Positions 38,256 through 51,046 of a DNA stretch of 64,000 nt are shown piece by piece. Origin of the DNA: Phoronis australis (taxonomy: Eukaryota; Phoronida; Phoronidae); contig NMRA01000027.1 of NCBI GenBank assembly GCA_002633005.1, positions 834,637 through 898,636 of the forward strand, in the 5' to 3' direction. Positions within the stretch are counted from its first letter, which is position 1. Each line of letters begins with the position of its first letter. A program made the position numbers and the translations under genes. The notes below the pieces were generated by a model, which made no database searches, had not been told where the DNA came from, and worked only from the letters and a program-made list of their open reading frames with translations.

Positions 38256-38732
38256 ATGCCATGTCTGCAGGATGATCATAGGCAGTTGTCCTTAGACATA
38301 AGTACTATTTCATCACTGCTAAATGGAGGAAACCCTACTAAACTTTGTAATATGTGTTTTTGCCATTTGAGAGATTTGACTCAACAAAAAACTCTCATTA
38401 AAGACATTTTGTGTAAAAAAATTCAAGTGAGGAGGGCATACCATACGAAAAGGTGGTGCAAGAGACAACTAGAAAGATTATTGACACGGTGTGACAATAG
38501 CGTACTCTGCGCGTGCGTATTAATGAAATTATTATGGGAAGTTACTGACAGCAACCCGTTTACAAATATGAAAAGGAATTCTATAAAATTACAGGAGAAA
38601 ATACATATTAATTGTTTGATGACCTTTCCACTAATTGACCTCTTCCGGTGCATTATCAGCCCCGATGAGGGAGTAATTGTTAACTCGATTAAAAGTGTGG
38701 TTAATGCTAAAAATCACAGATGTTTTACTTGA
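38256..38732 (+). CDS. Uncharacterised open frame (158 codons)
   Basis: This is one of the longest open frames in the window that is not explained by a known repeat. The translation is basic with several cysteines (LCNMCFCHLRDL, KRWCKRQLERLLTRC) and no domain I recognise. Its 3' end lies inside one unit of a 430-base duplicated block (38620 and 39050), which argues that at least that part is repeat rather than gene. It could be a decayed transposon frame or chance. Confidence 0.2.
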   Translation: MPCLQDDHRQLSLDISTISSLLNGGNPTKLCNMCFCHLRDLTQQKTLIKDILCKKIQVRRAYHTKRWCKRQLERLLTRCDNSVLCACVLMKLLWEVTDSNPFTNMKRNSIKLQEKIHINCLMTFPLIDLFRCIISPDEGVIVNSIKSVVNAKNHRCFT

Positions 38733-39185
38733 AGCACTTCAGAATAAAAGATGAATGAATTGGTCAAACTTCCAGAAGAAAAGTGCATCTAATGACCCCA
38801 TGGGTGCACCAAATGACCTGGAAATTTAGAATTCAAACTCAATCGCACTTAGTAAACAGACATGTAATTTTGAAATCTCTAGCTCAAAATTTTAGTTTGC
38901 ACTCAATGACCTTTGACCTATTTTTCTGATTGGTTTTGCCTATTGCAAAGTAAAGTAGGGTACTCAATTGGAATGTTGACTTACAACAGTGTGCTGAAAT
39001 TGAAAAGGGTTCCTTGAAAAACGTAAGAGATATAACATTTTGAACGTCACATGACCTTTGCACTAATTGACCCTATCCGGTGCATCATAAGCGTCTTTAG
39101 GAGGATTATTTCTAAGCCCATAAAATGTGTTTAATGCTGAGAGTCGCAGTTGTCTAACGGTTTTGGAGTTATTAAGCCTCAAAGT
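38620..39185. repeat. Diverged ~430-base tandem duplication
   Basis: TGACCTTT(C/G)CACTAATTGACC, TCCGGTGCAT(T/C)AT(C/A)AGC and TTAATGCT occur in the same order at about 38620 and 39053. The repeats are diverged, unlike the near-identical duplicates beside the Ns. Confidence 0.6.
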
Positions 39186-39199
39186 TAGTCGGAAGAACA

Positions 39200-40340
39200 A
39201 TAACAATAAGNCGACAGGGCAGGTAATAGGGCGGTGGAAGGTCTGGACGATGACTCCTAAGTATACATTACTTCCCGAGAAGAGACCCCAGTAACCTAAC
39301 ATCTAATGCAACTGAAAATGGTCTGAAACCCAGTGGAGTCAGATCCAGAGGAACCCACCAGAGAAGCAACAACAATGGCCAACAGCAATCAAGCACACAG
39401 ACAAAAGGAGGGGTATAAAATTAAGCTGTATAGTCAACGGCACAGGAGGGGAGTTAACGGCAGTTCGAGGAAGCCCAATCTGAAATAACCGCAACATCAA
39501 TCCGGAGTCAATGCCGAACGATGTACATGTATATAAAGTAGCACCGCCACTGTGATTTGCATGGTGGGTGCTTAGGGAAGAATGCCGTTTCGGCTGCTCA
39601 AGGACGATGGTGAGGTAAAACATGTTGTACGTAATGGTACTCATCGACGACACCGTACTTAGTAGAAAGCTCAGTGCTAGTAATGTAACTGGATCACAGG
39701 CAACGTCTGTTGGCCAGCAGGATGTTGGCGACTTAAGATATTACAAAGCAATAAGTGAACGATGTCGTACTATACACCGTCACCTGCACTTAAGGACACA
39801 CAGTTTTTCACTGTGTAACACATGCATGATTGAGAATAATACAAATTTAGGAATTTTTTATCTAATGAAGGTCTTTGGACATTGGGTTGCAAGGAGTTTG
39901 CCAGATGTGGACGACAAAAGGTTAAAATTCATCCAGGAAGAAACAATGCCATCTACAAAGATTGTACTGTGGTATGCCCTGCGTCTCATGTGACACCACA
40001 TGTACATTAGATATGTGTGGATAGAAAAACAAAGGCAGTTACATTATTGTCAGACTTATATGTATTGACAATGAGCAAGGCGAAGAAATCATCAAGCCCA
40101 ACTTTCCTGACCACGCATTTTGTAAGCTAATTGAAGCATTTGGGAGCAGTCCGATCCCGTGAATGTCATACTTCACTCAGAAATTCAAGTTAGGACAGAG
40201 GCAAAAAATATAACTTAGAGGGAGTCGAATTGTCTGATTTGTGCGATGCAACTTTGCTTATTGGGTGTGGAAGAAATGCGTGGCATTACTGCACAGATGA
40301 AAACAATTTTTGGCAGTAATGTATACCGTAAAACGCTGTC
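39200..40340. other. No clearly supported gene
   Basis: Open frames on both strands (39339-39653 minus, 39622-39993 plus) have no recognisable domain or splice context. An N sits at 39211 without an obvious flanking duplicate. Confidence 0.4.
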
Positions 40341-40343
40341 AGA

Positions 40344-40344
<1 letters not shown>

Positions 40345-40418
<74 letters not shown>
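40345..40418. repeat. (AT)n microsatellite
   Basis: An uninterrupted AT run of about 70 bases. Confidence 0.95.
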
Positions 40419-40421
<3 letters not shown>

Positions 40422-40644
40422 CGAGCTCGTACGTGATGCAAACGCATAAAAAGCTGTTTAGTCCTCACAAACCTCACCCAGTGTAATACAGAACTGAATT
40501 GCAGTGATTTTACGGTTTACCAGCTTACGGTATGTGTATATAAATATATCTAAGTTGTTACTTTCAGCTCATACACATGTATGTCAGCCAAAACCACCGA
40601 ATATTATTTTTAGTCATCTCTGTAACGTCTTCTTTATTCAACAG

Positions 40645-40757
40645 GTTCGGAGCAAGCTGCTGCCTATGCAGATGTTGATCACGGAAATCAACTTAGGCCC
40701 ATCACCCAGATGCCTCTCTACAGCCTTGCTGGCATTATTGTCTACTGGAAACTTTAA
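40645..40757 (+). CDS. Possible short terminal exon
   Basis: After a good acceptor (TCTTTATTCAACAG) a phase-1 reading gives SEQAAAYADVDHGNQ then LRPITQMPLYS and a stop at 40755-40757. Tyrosines in YADV and PLYSLA contexts look like a receptor cytoplasmic tail, and the phase agrees with the kringle exons 13-38 kb upstream on the same strand. However, phase 0 is also open to a donor-like ATGC/GTAAGT at 40761, so the frame is ambiguous and the link is inference. Confidence 0.22.
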
Positions 40758-41089
40758 TATGCGTAAGTTAATTTCGGTCTTGGAAATGCGTTTTTGTGTT
40801 CACCGATATCATTTGTCTTTCTAAAACGTGCTTTTTGGCGAAATCATCTTTTATCCGGGTCTACAGCTATGTTTCCTTAGAATTCAGTGTGTGTTGTTGA
40901 CTGTTGCGTTCGAAACTGTTCAGTGGCAATTTACACTTGTTTCACGTGGCAGATTGTCGTGCATACATGTATGGCTGTCGTTTCTTGTTGGAAAAATTGT
41001 CCTTTATCAATAGTGCAGGTAAGAATTGACCCCTTGACACCCGACAGCTTAAACTACAACTGTGGTATGTTTATTGACACTTTCGGTTG

Positions 41090-42400
41090 AGAAATCATGA
41101 TTATGAAAGCTACTTCTTTATGAGTGCTCAACCACGCTTCAATCTATTTTTAAAATCGCCCTGTGGAGTGCGCATGTACTCCTCAGGCATTACGAACAGA
41201 TGGGCCATCTATTTAGATTGATGGTTATTAACGCGATAATCACTAAATACTAAACTGTAATATGAAACGAATATTTTGAACTTCTGTTGAAATAAAAGCA
41301 TTCTTGTTTACATTCCGGATGTCAATCCCTCATTTACTCGCCTTTTTGTTATTTTCTCTCACAAGGGAAATCACTTCCGCGTATGTTTTATGGCAAGAAG
41401 TACACCTACAAGTAGGACACTTCTCTTACACTTGTATGGAAAGTGTGAGTTTTAACCTCAAGTGACTCCAAGCATCTGACTACGAGTGCATGCGTCTATA
41501 CAGTAAATCGTAAGCGGTATTAAGTGATTAGAAACTCTGGGGTGTCCACAACCTTTTTCCTTTTCCCGTACATGAGTTTTTTCAAGCATCATGAATTTGA
41601 GATTTTTTTCTGTCAATCTCCTCACACGAAAACTGAATTATTCTGTACTAGGCCTTGCGAAATGGTACTTCCGTAAAGATATTTTAATGACTTTTCGCGT
41701 TCCACGCCTCTTTTGCTACGTATTGCATGCACTAAGTTACAGTACTTATAATTTACACACGTAAAAAGGAAAATATTCCAATATCACCCGTGCTTTAATC
41801 CCTCACACTTAAGGCGCCAGTTCCTAGAAAAGGCTGCTGCCTGTTGCCTTCAGCTCTAATTGAAACCCCTCTGAACAGATGGTAATTGATTGTTCTTTTT
41901 GAGATTCTCGAAACAACTTTTGTTCTGCCTAATGAAGCAGACCGCTGATATCTGTCTTTTGACTTGGAGGCATCAGCAGATTTAATGGCTCTAATCTTTA
42001 GCCTGTGCCGTTGAAGCAGGCTAAGTCATTCGTAAATATATTTTAGCCCAGCGTTACGCAAAAGTAAAAATAGTCTTCGATTCGAGGAACACACTGGCAA
42101 CAGTGCCAGCTTGAAAATAAAGTTTAATACCGAATCACTAACCCAATTCTTATGTGTAAAATGTTTCAGGTGAATGTCTGGGATGGATCCTCGAAGAGAA
42201 AACAAGCAACGGAATGAAAATAATAATGTACTGTTCTTATCAATTGTAACGAAATAAAGTCAATAACATGCATGTCGATACAGACTTGTCGTTTCTATCA
42301 GAGCTTTGTTGGTTGCAACTTAGTACAAAACCTGAAGAGCAATTATAAGTGTTCATAAAATTGGTCTGATAATTGTAATATCGTGATAGGATTCGATCTC
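41090..42400. other. No supported gene
   Basis: AT-rich sequence without recognisable features. Confidence 0.45.
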
Positions 42401-42449
42401 CACAACCATCTTCGAGTCAAAGGTAACGCGTTTATTCTCTACCGGAATT

Positions 42450-42850
42450 TGCAAATTTATGATTGACCAACTCTTGCTCCCTGACTGGTTTTCTTGGGTG
42501 GTATAAATTAATTTATTGGTACGGGTAAGGAATGTTTATATTTTTGTGCATGTAAAATAAATCTTTATCGACAAGCAGTTTACACAAAAATTCCAACATC
42601 TTAAGGTTTCATGCTGTTTTACTAAACGGGTTGTTATTTCTGATAAGGGAAATTCTGATGCTGATTTATAAACAAATTATCTACTATTATTAACTAATCG
42701 TGTAAGGAATTTGATGATGATCTAGTGATATTTGATAGATGGGAAATCTCCTCCCACCCTGCTCCAAATTTATCATATGATTGACCAACTCTTGCTCCCT
42801 GACAGGTTTTCTTGGGTCGTTGATGGTATCAACTAATTTATTTGGGACAA
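42450..42850 (+). repeat. Local direct repeat
   Basis: GATTGACCAACTCTTGCTCC followed by CTGAC(T/A)GGTTTTCTTGGGT occurs at about 42461 and 42779, with similar flanks (AAATTTAT before, TAATTTATT after), about 318 bases apart. Confidence 0.7.
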
Positions 42851-43028
42851 ATAAAACAAAAAGAATAATGTATATTTCAAGTTGTATTGAGAATTTCAGG
42901 GTCACGCTCTACAAATAATTATTTCACAGAAGGAAATAGATGGGTTCCTTAATTACAAGAGATAACACACATATTTCCGATACCCAAAGTACAATTGAGT
43001 GTCGGATGCTAAGTGGCACATTTTAGCA

Positions 43029-43175
43029 TAGTACCAAATAGGTACATAATACCAAATGGGTATTGGAAGGTTGCCTACCAACTGGGTTGAGCAAATGGCA
43101 AGTTCAATAACAAGTACCAAGTGGGTACAAACTGACAAATGGCCAAATATCATATAAAACACCAAGTGGGTACAC
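43029..43175. repeat. Palindromic GTACCAA-N-GGTAC repeats
   Basis: GTACCAAATAGGTAC, TACCAAATGGGTA, GTACCAAGTGGGTAC and CACCAAGTGGGTAC are irregularly spaced within 150 bases. The units are near-palindromic (GTACC...GGTAC). Confidence 0.6.
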
Positions 43176-43458
43176 CAAACAGCCCACTGGACTATAACAA
43201 CCTGCAAAGCAGGGTTCCGGACAAGCTGAGTGAACAGACCAGCCGGAGTGATAAAAATATATTGTAAGGAACGTGGTGTTGTGGCTCAGTATGTGCCGCA
43301 CATTGGCAGGGTTGTTCATGGATGAACAATCCTGTTCACCGCCACAACCCGGGGCACAGACCACGAGGACACTTTGGATACCTCACGATGAGCAGTACCG
43401 CCCTCGCAGAGCTCGAAACCCAGCCACACTCTAGTTTACGATAGAGCCGGAGTTTTGG

Positions 43459-43958
43459 TTGCCGTACATTAGAGGCACCTCTGCTGACACCATACCACAC
43501 CCACCTATCAGACACTCCTATGCCTTTACTACAAAGGAAATTTCATTACATAACAGTTCAGGCACAAACATACCTGGAGCATCGGCAGTGGTTCCCACCC
43601 GAGCATGGCATGGTACAGGGCCACCCAACGTTCCCGATCAGGCCTTCCGCTGGTCCAAGCCGCCCCCAAAACCCAACTCACACTCACTCAGCAAATCCTG
43701 AGAAATTCGGCCGGTTTAGGGCAGACTTTAGTACCCAAGTTTAGTGCCACCCCTCCGAGTAGTACGGATCCAATACACCGTGTAGGAGCTTGGGTAGCTC
43801 AGCTGAAGATAACTGACGTTCAAGTTCCTATGTTGTCGGGTCAAGAGGTTATGCACAACTGTTGGTATTGCAGTGGCACGAATAACTTGCGAACCAGAAA
43901 AGGTGGGCGGTGTGACAATGGCTGGGGAGTAACCTATGCCGGAAGCATATGCTGTTAG
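43459..43958 (+). pseudogene. GC-richer region with three overlapping open frames
   Basis: Three frames are open in succession (43459-43701, 43520-43744, 43605-43958), the last ending in a cysteine-rich stretch (NCWYCSGTNNLRTRKGGRC). Proline-rich translation and a composition unlike the surroundings suggest an old gene or transposon frame broken by frameshifts. I do not recognise the family. Confidence 0.25.
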
Positions 43959-43973
43959 GGAAACTCGTTGCAA

Positions 43974-46900
43974 AATTGTACTCAGAAAATGGACATGTTT
44001 TCTGAAAACAGAAAGATTGTAAATTTTTAAGTTATTTTTTGTATTTATTTATTGTTTTTTTTTTTTGTTATTTTTGTTAAAGTTAGGAAAGAAGTGATGG
44101 TGCAGGAATGGTAAAGCGTCATCAGCATGGTAGATGTCATTTCATATAAAGATTCATGAACAGACCTAAGATCAGTATTCAAAAAGTGCTTTTTATTTGA
44201 CGCTGCTTTTAAGATGAAAACCGACAGTTTGATAAAAATCAGAAATTAAAACGTCCAATTTCTTTGGCATGATATTCAAAAACAAGCCCGTTCAGACTAA
44301 CCAACAACGGCGGTAGCATGGTTTCCATTTCGGGTTAGTACCATGGGCTGGTTTGGAGATACCATTTAGCAATTTTTCGAATGTTTCATCCCCAGAACCA
44401 GAAAGTAAAACATCACCATGTAACCTTCAGGGGAAGGTTAATATCGAAACGAAGTACAGAATGGACACATAAACCATTACGGGCAGGCAAACTTGGATAT
44501 AAATGTACCGGGTAATAATCAAAGTGGTATGGCATGCGAGTTTCAATCACAATAAAAAGACACGAGGATGGCAGTTTTGAAATATTTTATTGAAAGTAAA
44601 ACGTAATTTGTTACTTATTAGGGCTGCTATGTAGTTACATAACTACTGTGGATCCTACATGTAGCTATGTGCCACAGGAAAACTTGCATGTACATGTATA
44701 CTATATGGCTAAGAAAAATAAAATATCTAGAAAAATCCTACACCACACAACCATTAGAGAAGTCGGCAACAGGATCTCAGGAATAATGACACCGCAAAAA
44801 GTCATATAAAATAGACAACAACAAGTACACAAATCAGGAAGTAATCTGGTCTACAAAATATGTTTGCCGGTAAAAAGGCCTAGCACCGTACCAATGTGTT
44901 CAACGCATAAATGTAACTAGAGCTAAGCAAAAGGACAAATAACATTTGCGCCGGCGATGTCAAGAAAAGATGGCACATCTAGTCAGTAAATGAAATTAAG
45001 CCCAGGGTTCAAGCGTCATGAAAGTTTAGTCTAGAAAGTTTCATTGGTGGCACGAGGTCATCAGCACTATGCAGCAAGTTATTATGTATGACATGAGAGT
45101 GAAACTACAGGCTGGCCCATTACCATGAACTCTGGGTCAATTAGCACTCCAACTGAGTTGGGGGTAGTGGGATCCCATTGTGCTTCGGTGACGAAAATTT
45201 AGGAAGTAGGTTAGGCACTTTTGCGTGGAATATAGGTTAAAAAATGAAAATTTACAAGATTTTGAAATTGTAAATAAAAATCTTGTGTTAAAATAAGTGA
45301 GAAACTACTGGTATGCAGAGATGAGTTATACGCCTAAACGGGCAGAAGTAACCCACTAGTATTAAAGTGCCGCGCTTTCGAAAACTTGGCGCTGTTACAT
45401 GAATACTGTTTACTAGTAGCCCGGGTCTAGTGGCTCCCGGGTTGCAGACGAAAATGACCCTACTTAACCGGCTAACGACAACTGTTAGAGTGACTGGCTT
45501 AGGCATAAGCACACCAAAATGAACGAAAATAGTAAAATAATGAAAAACAAGTGACGCAATTCGCTCGTTGTGGGGGCACTCGACCGCAGATTTCGTACGA
45601 CGAAACTATACTCGCCTGACAAGTAGACAAATTAGCAAGCATGTGTGACGTGATCTCGTCGATCTCTACGTCCGCCTTTCTGCCGCTACGGTAGCCGTCT
45701 AATCAAAAATCGTCATGATGGGAAATGCCGACCACGAACCGGCACGAAAACAAAGTTGACGCATTACCGTAACTTAAGCGCGGTTGGAATAGGTTAAAAA
45801 TTATGCCAAGAAAACGAAATGTGAAGCATTATGTGAGATTAATTGCCACGAATGTTTTCAGATGTTTGAACATGTTTTGCTATCATTAGTTTAATACTAT
45901 TATTATTAGGTATTATTATCATTATTATTTTTTGGATTATTTTATTCAAGGATTATTTATTCGGTTCCAGCATTATATTTCACTGTACGTTTTATTTTTT
46001 CTTATTTTGATGAAAATGTTTATTTTGTAATTTTTTGATGTTTTTGATTTTTGTTTTTATCTTTTTTAGTCATAGTATTTTTTATCTTTTTGAACGGAAG
46101 GAACTATGCGAATCAAACGCGAAGATAAGGGCTAGAGGCCAGAGGCGAAGTACTTGAAGAGGCCTCAACAAACAAGATATTCAAAGTCTAAGGCACAGTA
46201 TTTCCGTACTATTCTTTGCGAAGTCGAATAAAATATAGAAGTGGCAGCCTTAGGCTTTTTTATTTTTTATCTGCTGATAAACCCACCGAAATGGTTGTGC
46301 GCTATATCGGACACTTCAGTGTGAGACGCGGCGCTTTCGAGCTTTACCACACCAGGCTCCGCGGCGACATTCGATAGATTCCCTTCTAGGTCTCAACCAT
46401 TGTAAATCCCATATGTATACATCAATATTACCCCCTGTCCTGTTGGAATAGTAATTCCAGTATCCATCATGCACCCAAATTATCAGTATGTCTTGATCCT
46501 AGGTCACACGAATGTCAAACTGCTGGCACTCAAACAGTCTACATGGGTACCCTGACCCCAACTCTGCTGCACTCCTTGTACAAGGCTTAAAATAGCTTTA
46601 GGTTACAATACACTGGCACGAAAAACTACACCACAGCAAGAAACCTATATCGGTAACTCGGACTAACACATAAAAGAATGGGAACCGGGCCGCATGGCAG
46701 GCCCTGTCCTACCCGCCCCATTGATAACCGTTATATCTCGCCGCGGTTTCTCCCTCTCCAAAGCAGACGGGGATTGCCGCAAGATATCCCACTTATACCC
46801 AGGGAAGTGATTGTTTGGATCCAGGGTCATGAACGGAGGCGCCGCTGCGTATTGGCGAGGGATTGATTTGGGTTTGAGGGATATTAGAATCGAAAGAAAC

Positions 46901-49370
46901 GAAATGCAATTGCTTAAAACCTAAAGGCGTCTCGCTGTCATCCAACTGAAAGAAACCTTTATCCACTATCCTGTATTTCAGTGTCTAACCCATGAGTTGG
47001 AAGTGCCTCACAGCTGAAATTGCAGTGCAGATAAATTAGTTGCAAGTCGGAACTAGACGATAGGCTGACTCAAAATTGTTAATCTAAAACGGTCTTCAAT
47101 GAACCAGAATATTCAGGACGTCCCTAAATCAAGTGAGGACACAATAAGGAATTGGGATTTCCGGATTGTTCACTGTTTGCATCCCAAGCCAAAAGAACTT
47201 CATGGCAACGCTGTCTCGTTCCATTTGGTTTATTCATTTGAGGAATACACTGGGCACACTTCATTAATTTTTGTATATTCTACTTCTCCCGTTTCTTTTT
47301 TTTTCGTGTTGTTTTTATCTTGTGATTTTTTTAACTTTTAAGTGAAGTGACTACGTGACATGGTCATGCCTACGTGGCAATGAATCGAGTCACGAGAAAC
47401 GCCAGTAACTTTCACAGGTGAAAGCAGTTTTCCTTTAGTCCTGTAAGTATTACCAATTTTAAAGACTGTAGAGCCGCGATGAGATCGATTGTTCGCAAGC
47501 ACACGTTTAAATAGTAGGTAAACCAACTCAGGTTTTGAAGTCGTACATTGAAAGCGATTTGTGAAATCGATAAAACTCAAACGATTGAGAGGAAATAACT
47601 TGCAGAATGTTACACCCTGTACTTATCAAATCAAAATCACTTAATATGTTTAGGCAACCGCAAACGGTATTGGGGGTTTTGTTTCGCCTCTTCGAAAATT
47701 AATTGATCACACATGTAACTCATCTTTAACCAGCCAGCTAGCTCTGTGAAGACTATCGTCAAAATGCATCTCTCTGTTCACCGCCGAGAGAACCCAAATT
47801 GTGCACTGCCCCTGTAGATCTGCTCGTCAACTGACCGTGAAATTACTTTCAAAATGAAGAGTTAGAGCCAGGAGTGATGTTTGCAAATCTGGGAATCAAC
47901 CGACACACACATTACCCGTTCCTGGCATTTCGTGAAAATCTAGTAATCGCCATGTTAGTGCAAATTTATCCGCTTTTGGTAACATAGCTATTCATTCATT
48001 TAAGAAAAATCAGTGAAATTCCTGTGAGCCACTAAGATCATGTTTTGAACGCTCTGAGTCCAATGTTTAAATTCAGCAAGAGGACCATCTTGTTTGAGGA
48101 TTCTTGTAATTATTGCAATATTCTTATTCCGTGTATACATGTACAGTGTACATGCTTTCAGTTTAATCATTCTTGTCTGGTACTTTGATATGCGAAAAGC
48201 GCTTGGGGCAGCAGGATTGTGTTGCTCAATGTGGGTTCTATCACGTTTCTGCTGATTTCAATGGCTTGCTATCTCCTGTATTACTATTACTTGATACCGG
48301 CAAGACTCAAATGCTTGATAGTAATGCCGGGAAGTACCCATCTCGTTATCTGTCTTTTTCTACGATCACCTATGTTAGCCTTAAATGTTTTCCAAAGTGT
48401 CCCTTAAATTAACACTTCGAGAACTTCAGACCAAAATTGAAACGATAATCGCCTGTACAGCCTACACTGTATTTGAACAACTGCAACATAGGTGAATGAT
48501 TAAAGACTGGGATGATTCTAGCTTGAAAACGCAGTAGCTTCTTAAAATCCACTTTCCCGCCTTCATTTGGAGGATATATTAAGGCCTTTCTTAACATCAA
48601 CTTAAACGAATTTTAGACAACTACCCCGAAATACCAGTACCAGAAAATCACTGGTTTAAGCATGAGTGTTTCTATCCATATATCGAAGTTTCTTTGCAAT
48701 TCCCACATTTCAGACCTTTAATCACAGAAAAGTGGGGTTGAAATTCTAAAATTGTTGTCGTCTAGTATGGTATATTTCGATCTGACCGGTTTTTGCAGAT
48801 GGTCTTGACAAGGCCCCCAAGTTGGGTTGGATGCGCTTGGCTCTCAATATGCGGAAGTTATCAACAAAAGCAAACCGTAATATCAGTTATTGGTGACTCC
48901 GTTACCATTACCCTCAGGAAGCTTAGGACGTATCAATACAAGCAATGGTGCATTTGTATTAGCCAAGTTGATGTCAAACCCACAACTTGACTAATGTTCT
49001 GAAAATAGTTGTTACAAAGTCAATTGCTTTTATAATTTCAAAAGATTTTTGCAAAGCAGCTAGTCCCCATTCTTTTGTAGTGACTTGGCAAACCCATGAG
49101 AATAATGAACAACACTCAATTTAAAATTGTACTTTAGCCGTTTAAATTATTTCCCTGATTGGTGCATGCAGGCACTTATAAGTTTCTTAAACGAACTGTT
49201 TTGCACAAACCGTGTCAGAGTGAAGCTCTCTATAAGGTACTAGTAACTTATAGTTTCCCTTAATTTGTGACGGCTTCGAAATAGTCTGGTCAGGTCTTAT
49301 GTTTATATCTAAAGTCGAACTCAGTAATCTTTCAATAGTTTTAGATCAATGACGATTCGCAGTACAGCTA
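43974..49370. other. No supported gene
   Basis: T-rich and TTA-rich low-complexity stretches (about 44030-44090 and 45890-46080) and otherwise unassigned sequence. Open frames are short and without domains. Confidence 0.4.
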
Positions 49371-49407
49371 CATAAAAAGAACAACGCAGACAAAGTCTAG
49401 TGGCAAA

Positions 49408-49492
49408 ATGAACCATCAGATCAGGCCTCTAGCGGTTTCGCACAGGCTTAAGATTTACCTACAGCTGACAGTGTTGTTTTTGACGGAGAGCG
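49408..49492 (+). CDS. Candidate signal-peptide first exon
   Basis: The ATG in AAAATGAA context starts a frame reading MNHQIRPLAVSHRLK then IYLQLTVLFLTES. This has a basic n-region followed by a hydrophobic core and ends at the donor AGCG/GTGAGT in phase 1. A CATAAAAAG element lies about 36 bases upstream. A phase-1 donor after a signal peptide is the usual architecture for genes built from phase 1-1 modules such as the kringle exons of this window. It may begin a further secreted gene whose next exons lie downstream or outside the window. There is no homology support. Confidence 0.35.
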
Positions 49493-50819
49493 GTGAGTAT
49501 CCAGTTACAATGACCTATAGGGTTTTAGAAGAGGCTTAAACTGATCTTATCAATGAGGTTTTATTTAACCAGCAATCCACTGTCCACATACTTTGGCTTA
49601 GTTTCTAGTTTTCTCCCTTGTCCCCTCCTCGCATTAACATCCATCATTATTTCCTTGTCACCTATTTCTGTAGTACACTCCAACTCCTGCAACTTTCTCT
49701 GATATCACCGGTTTCTTCACATTACCTGCAGCCAGTCGTCACTGTAGTGCATGTTGGAATGTTCCAAAACAAAAATACACATGAACTATTCAAACAAGTA
49801 TTACATTTGGAGACATCACAACCACTGTCTTATCATAAATTAATAAGTTTGGAAAGACAAACTTCCATGGTACGATGCCGAGGTTGCCCGCGCATGTGGG
49901 AAACTTGTTTGCAATCGCTTGTCCTGGTATTGGCTATTGTTATGAAATAAAGGTCTTATAGCGTGGAGTGTTTATATGTAGTGAAAAAGTAAAGTGTAGA
50001 GTGGCTGCTATCTCAAAGCTTATCGCAGCCAATACCACTGCAGTGGTCAAGTGCTTGCCGCAGCACATAAAACCGTCGCGATATCGTGTTTGTCGAATCG
50101 TTCACTGAACACTTAAAACCATACGATAGACGATGGCGTCCATTTTGTGTCGGATGGGAATTTGCAATGCTGCAACCCCCATGAAAATACTGAGGCTATT
50201 TGTCGTGGGAAATTTCCATAGCACACGTGACAACAAGTTAATTTTGCCGCAAGCCAAAAAGCAGGATGGTTGTGCGATGGATTGTTCTATAACATCCTCG
50301 ACACCTAAACACCGGGACCCCCTTGACCCGCGACTCACAACCCAAGTCCCTCTCCACTGACGACTCACAACCCCTCGACCCAGTCTACAAAAGCTCGCCT
50401 CGATATTAAGATAGAACAAGCCCTGACTTGTAGGATTAATGAGTTAGACCGTGAGCTCGGCTGGCTTTTCCCTGTTTTTTGCAAGTAAGGCAGTCGGTTC
50501 GGCAAATTTGAAATCCAAAAACAGAAAAAAAAAAACAACAAAACCTAGTCTAAATCAAAACCAAAGACCCACCTACGTTACAAATGCCGTTGCCGGCAGA
50601 ATATAATCGTCGGGTCTGCTGTTCGGTGATTTGCATATTCAACTTTTTGCGGAGAGTCTGAGGAACAGACAAAACAGTAATTTTACAACTAAATACAAAT
50701 TGGAAAAAAGCAAGACACATAGTTAAAATATGGCAATATGTACATCCAAGTTAGCGTATTCTCTCCCTAAGTGTATAAGAACTGGGCCAGGAATAGCCAC
50801 TCTTGACAACGATAGCGCG

Positions 50820-51046
50820 CTTTACCAGGCACCCAATGTTTACAAAAATATTCTGAAATTCCGCAATTGTACAACAAATTTATTTTTTCTATATGGTTGT
50901 CAAGAAGTCAACTCAAATGAAAATAGGGGTTGATCGATATAGTATCAGAATTTCTTTATAGCACTGTTTGTGTGAGTCGATAGAGTTGTATATATGTGTA
51001 TGAAAATGAATTATTTCACATTCGTAATCATATATCATTGTCATCG
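50820..51046 (+). mobile_element. 5'-truncated LINE, first part
   Basis: From about 50830 the sequence matches the minus-strand LINE at 54.9-55.6 kb: frame remnants NVYKNILKFRNCTTN and FLYGCQEVNSNEN, then the 3' untranslated region. TAGCGCG at 50813-50819 and again at 52901-52907 is a probable target-site duplication. The LINE is interrupted at 51047 by another element. Confidence 0.75.

Noticed and set aside
38256-38732. A confident new gene from the 158-codon frame
   Set aside because: The 3' part lies in a tandem repeat, there is no domain, and no convincing start or splice signals; kept only at low confidence.
40887-41090. Cys-rich frame suggestive of a THAP-type zinc finger start
   Set aside because: Cysteine spacing does not fit and the rest of the domain is missing.
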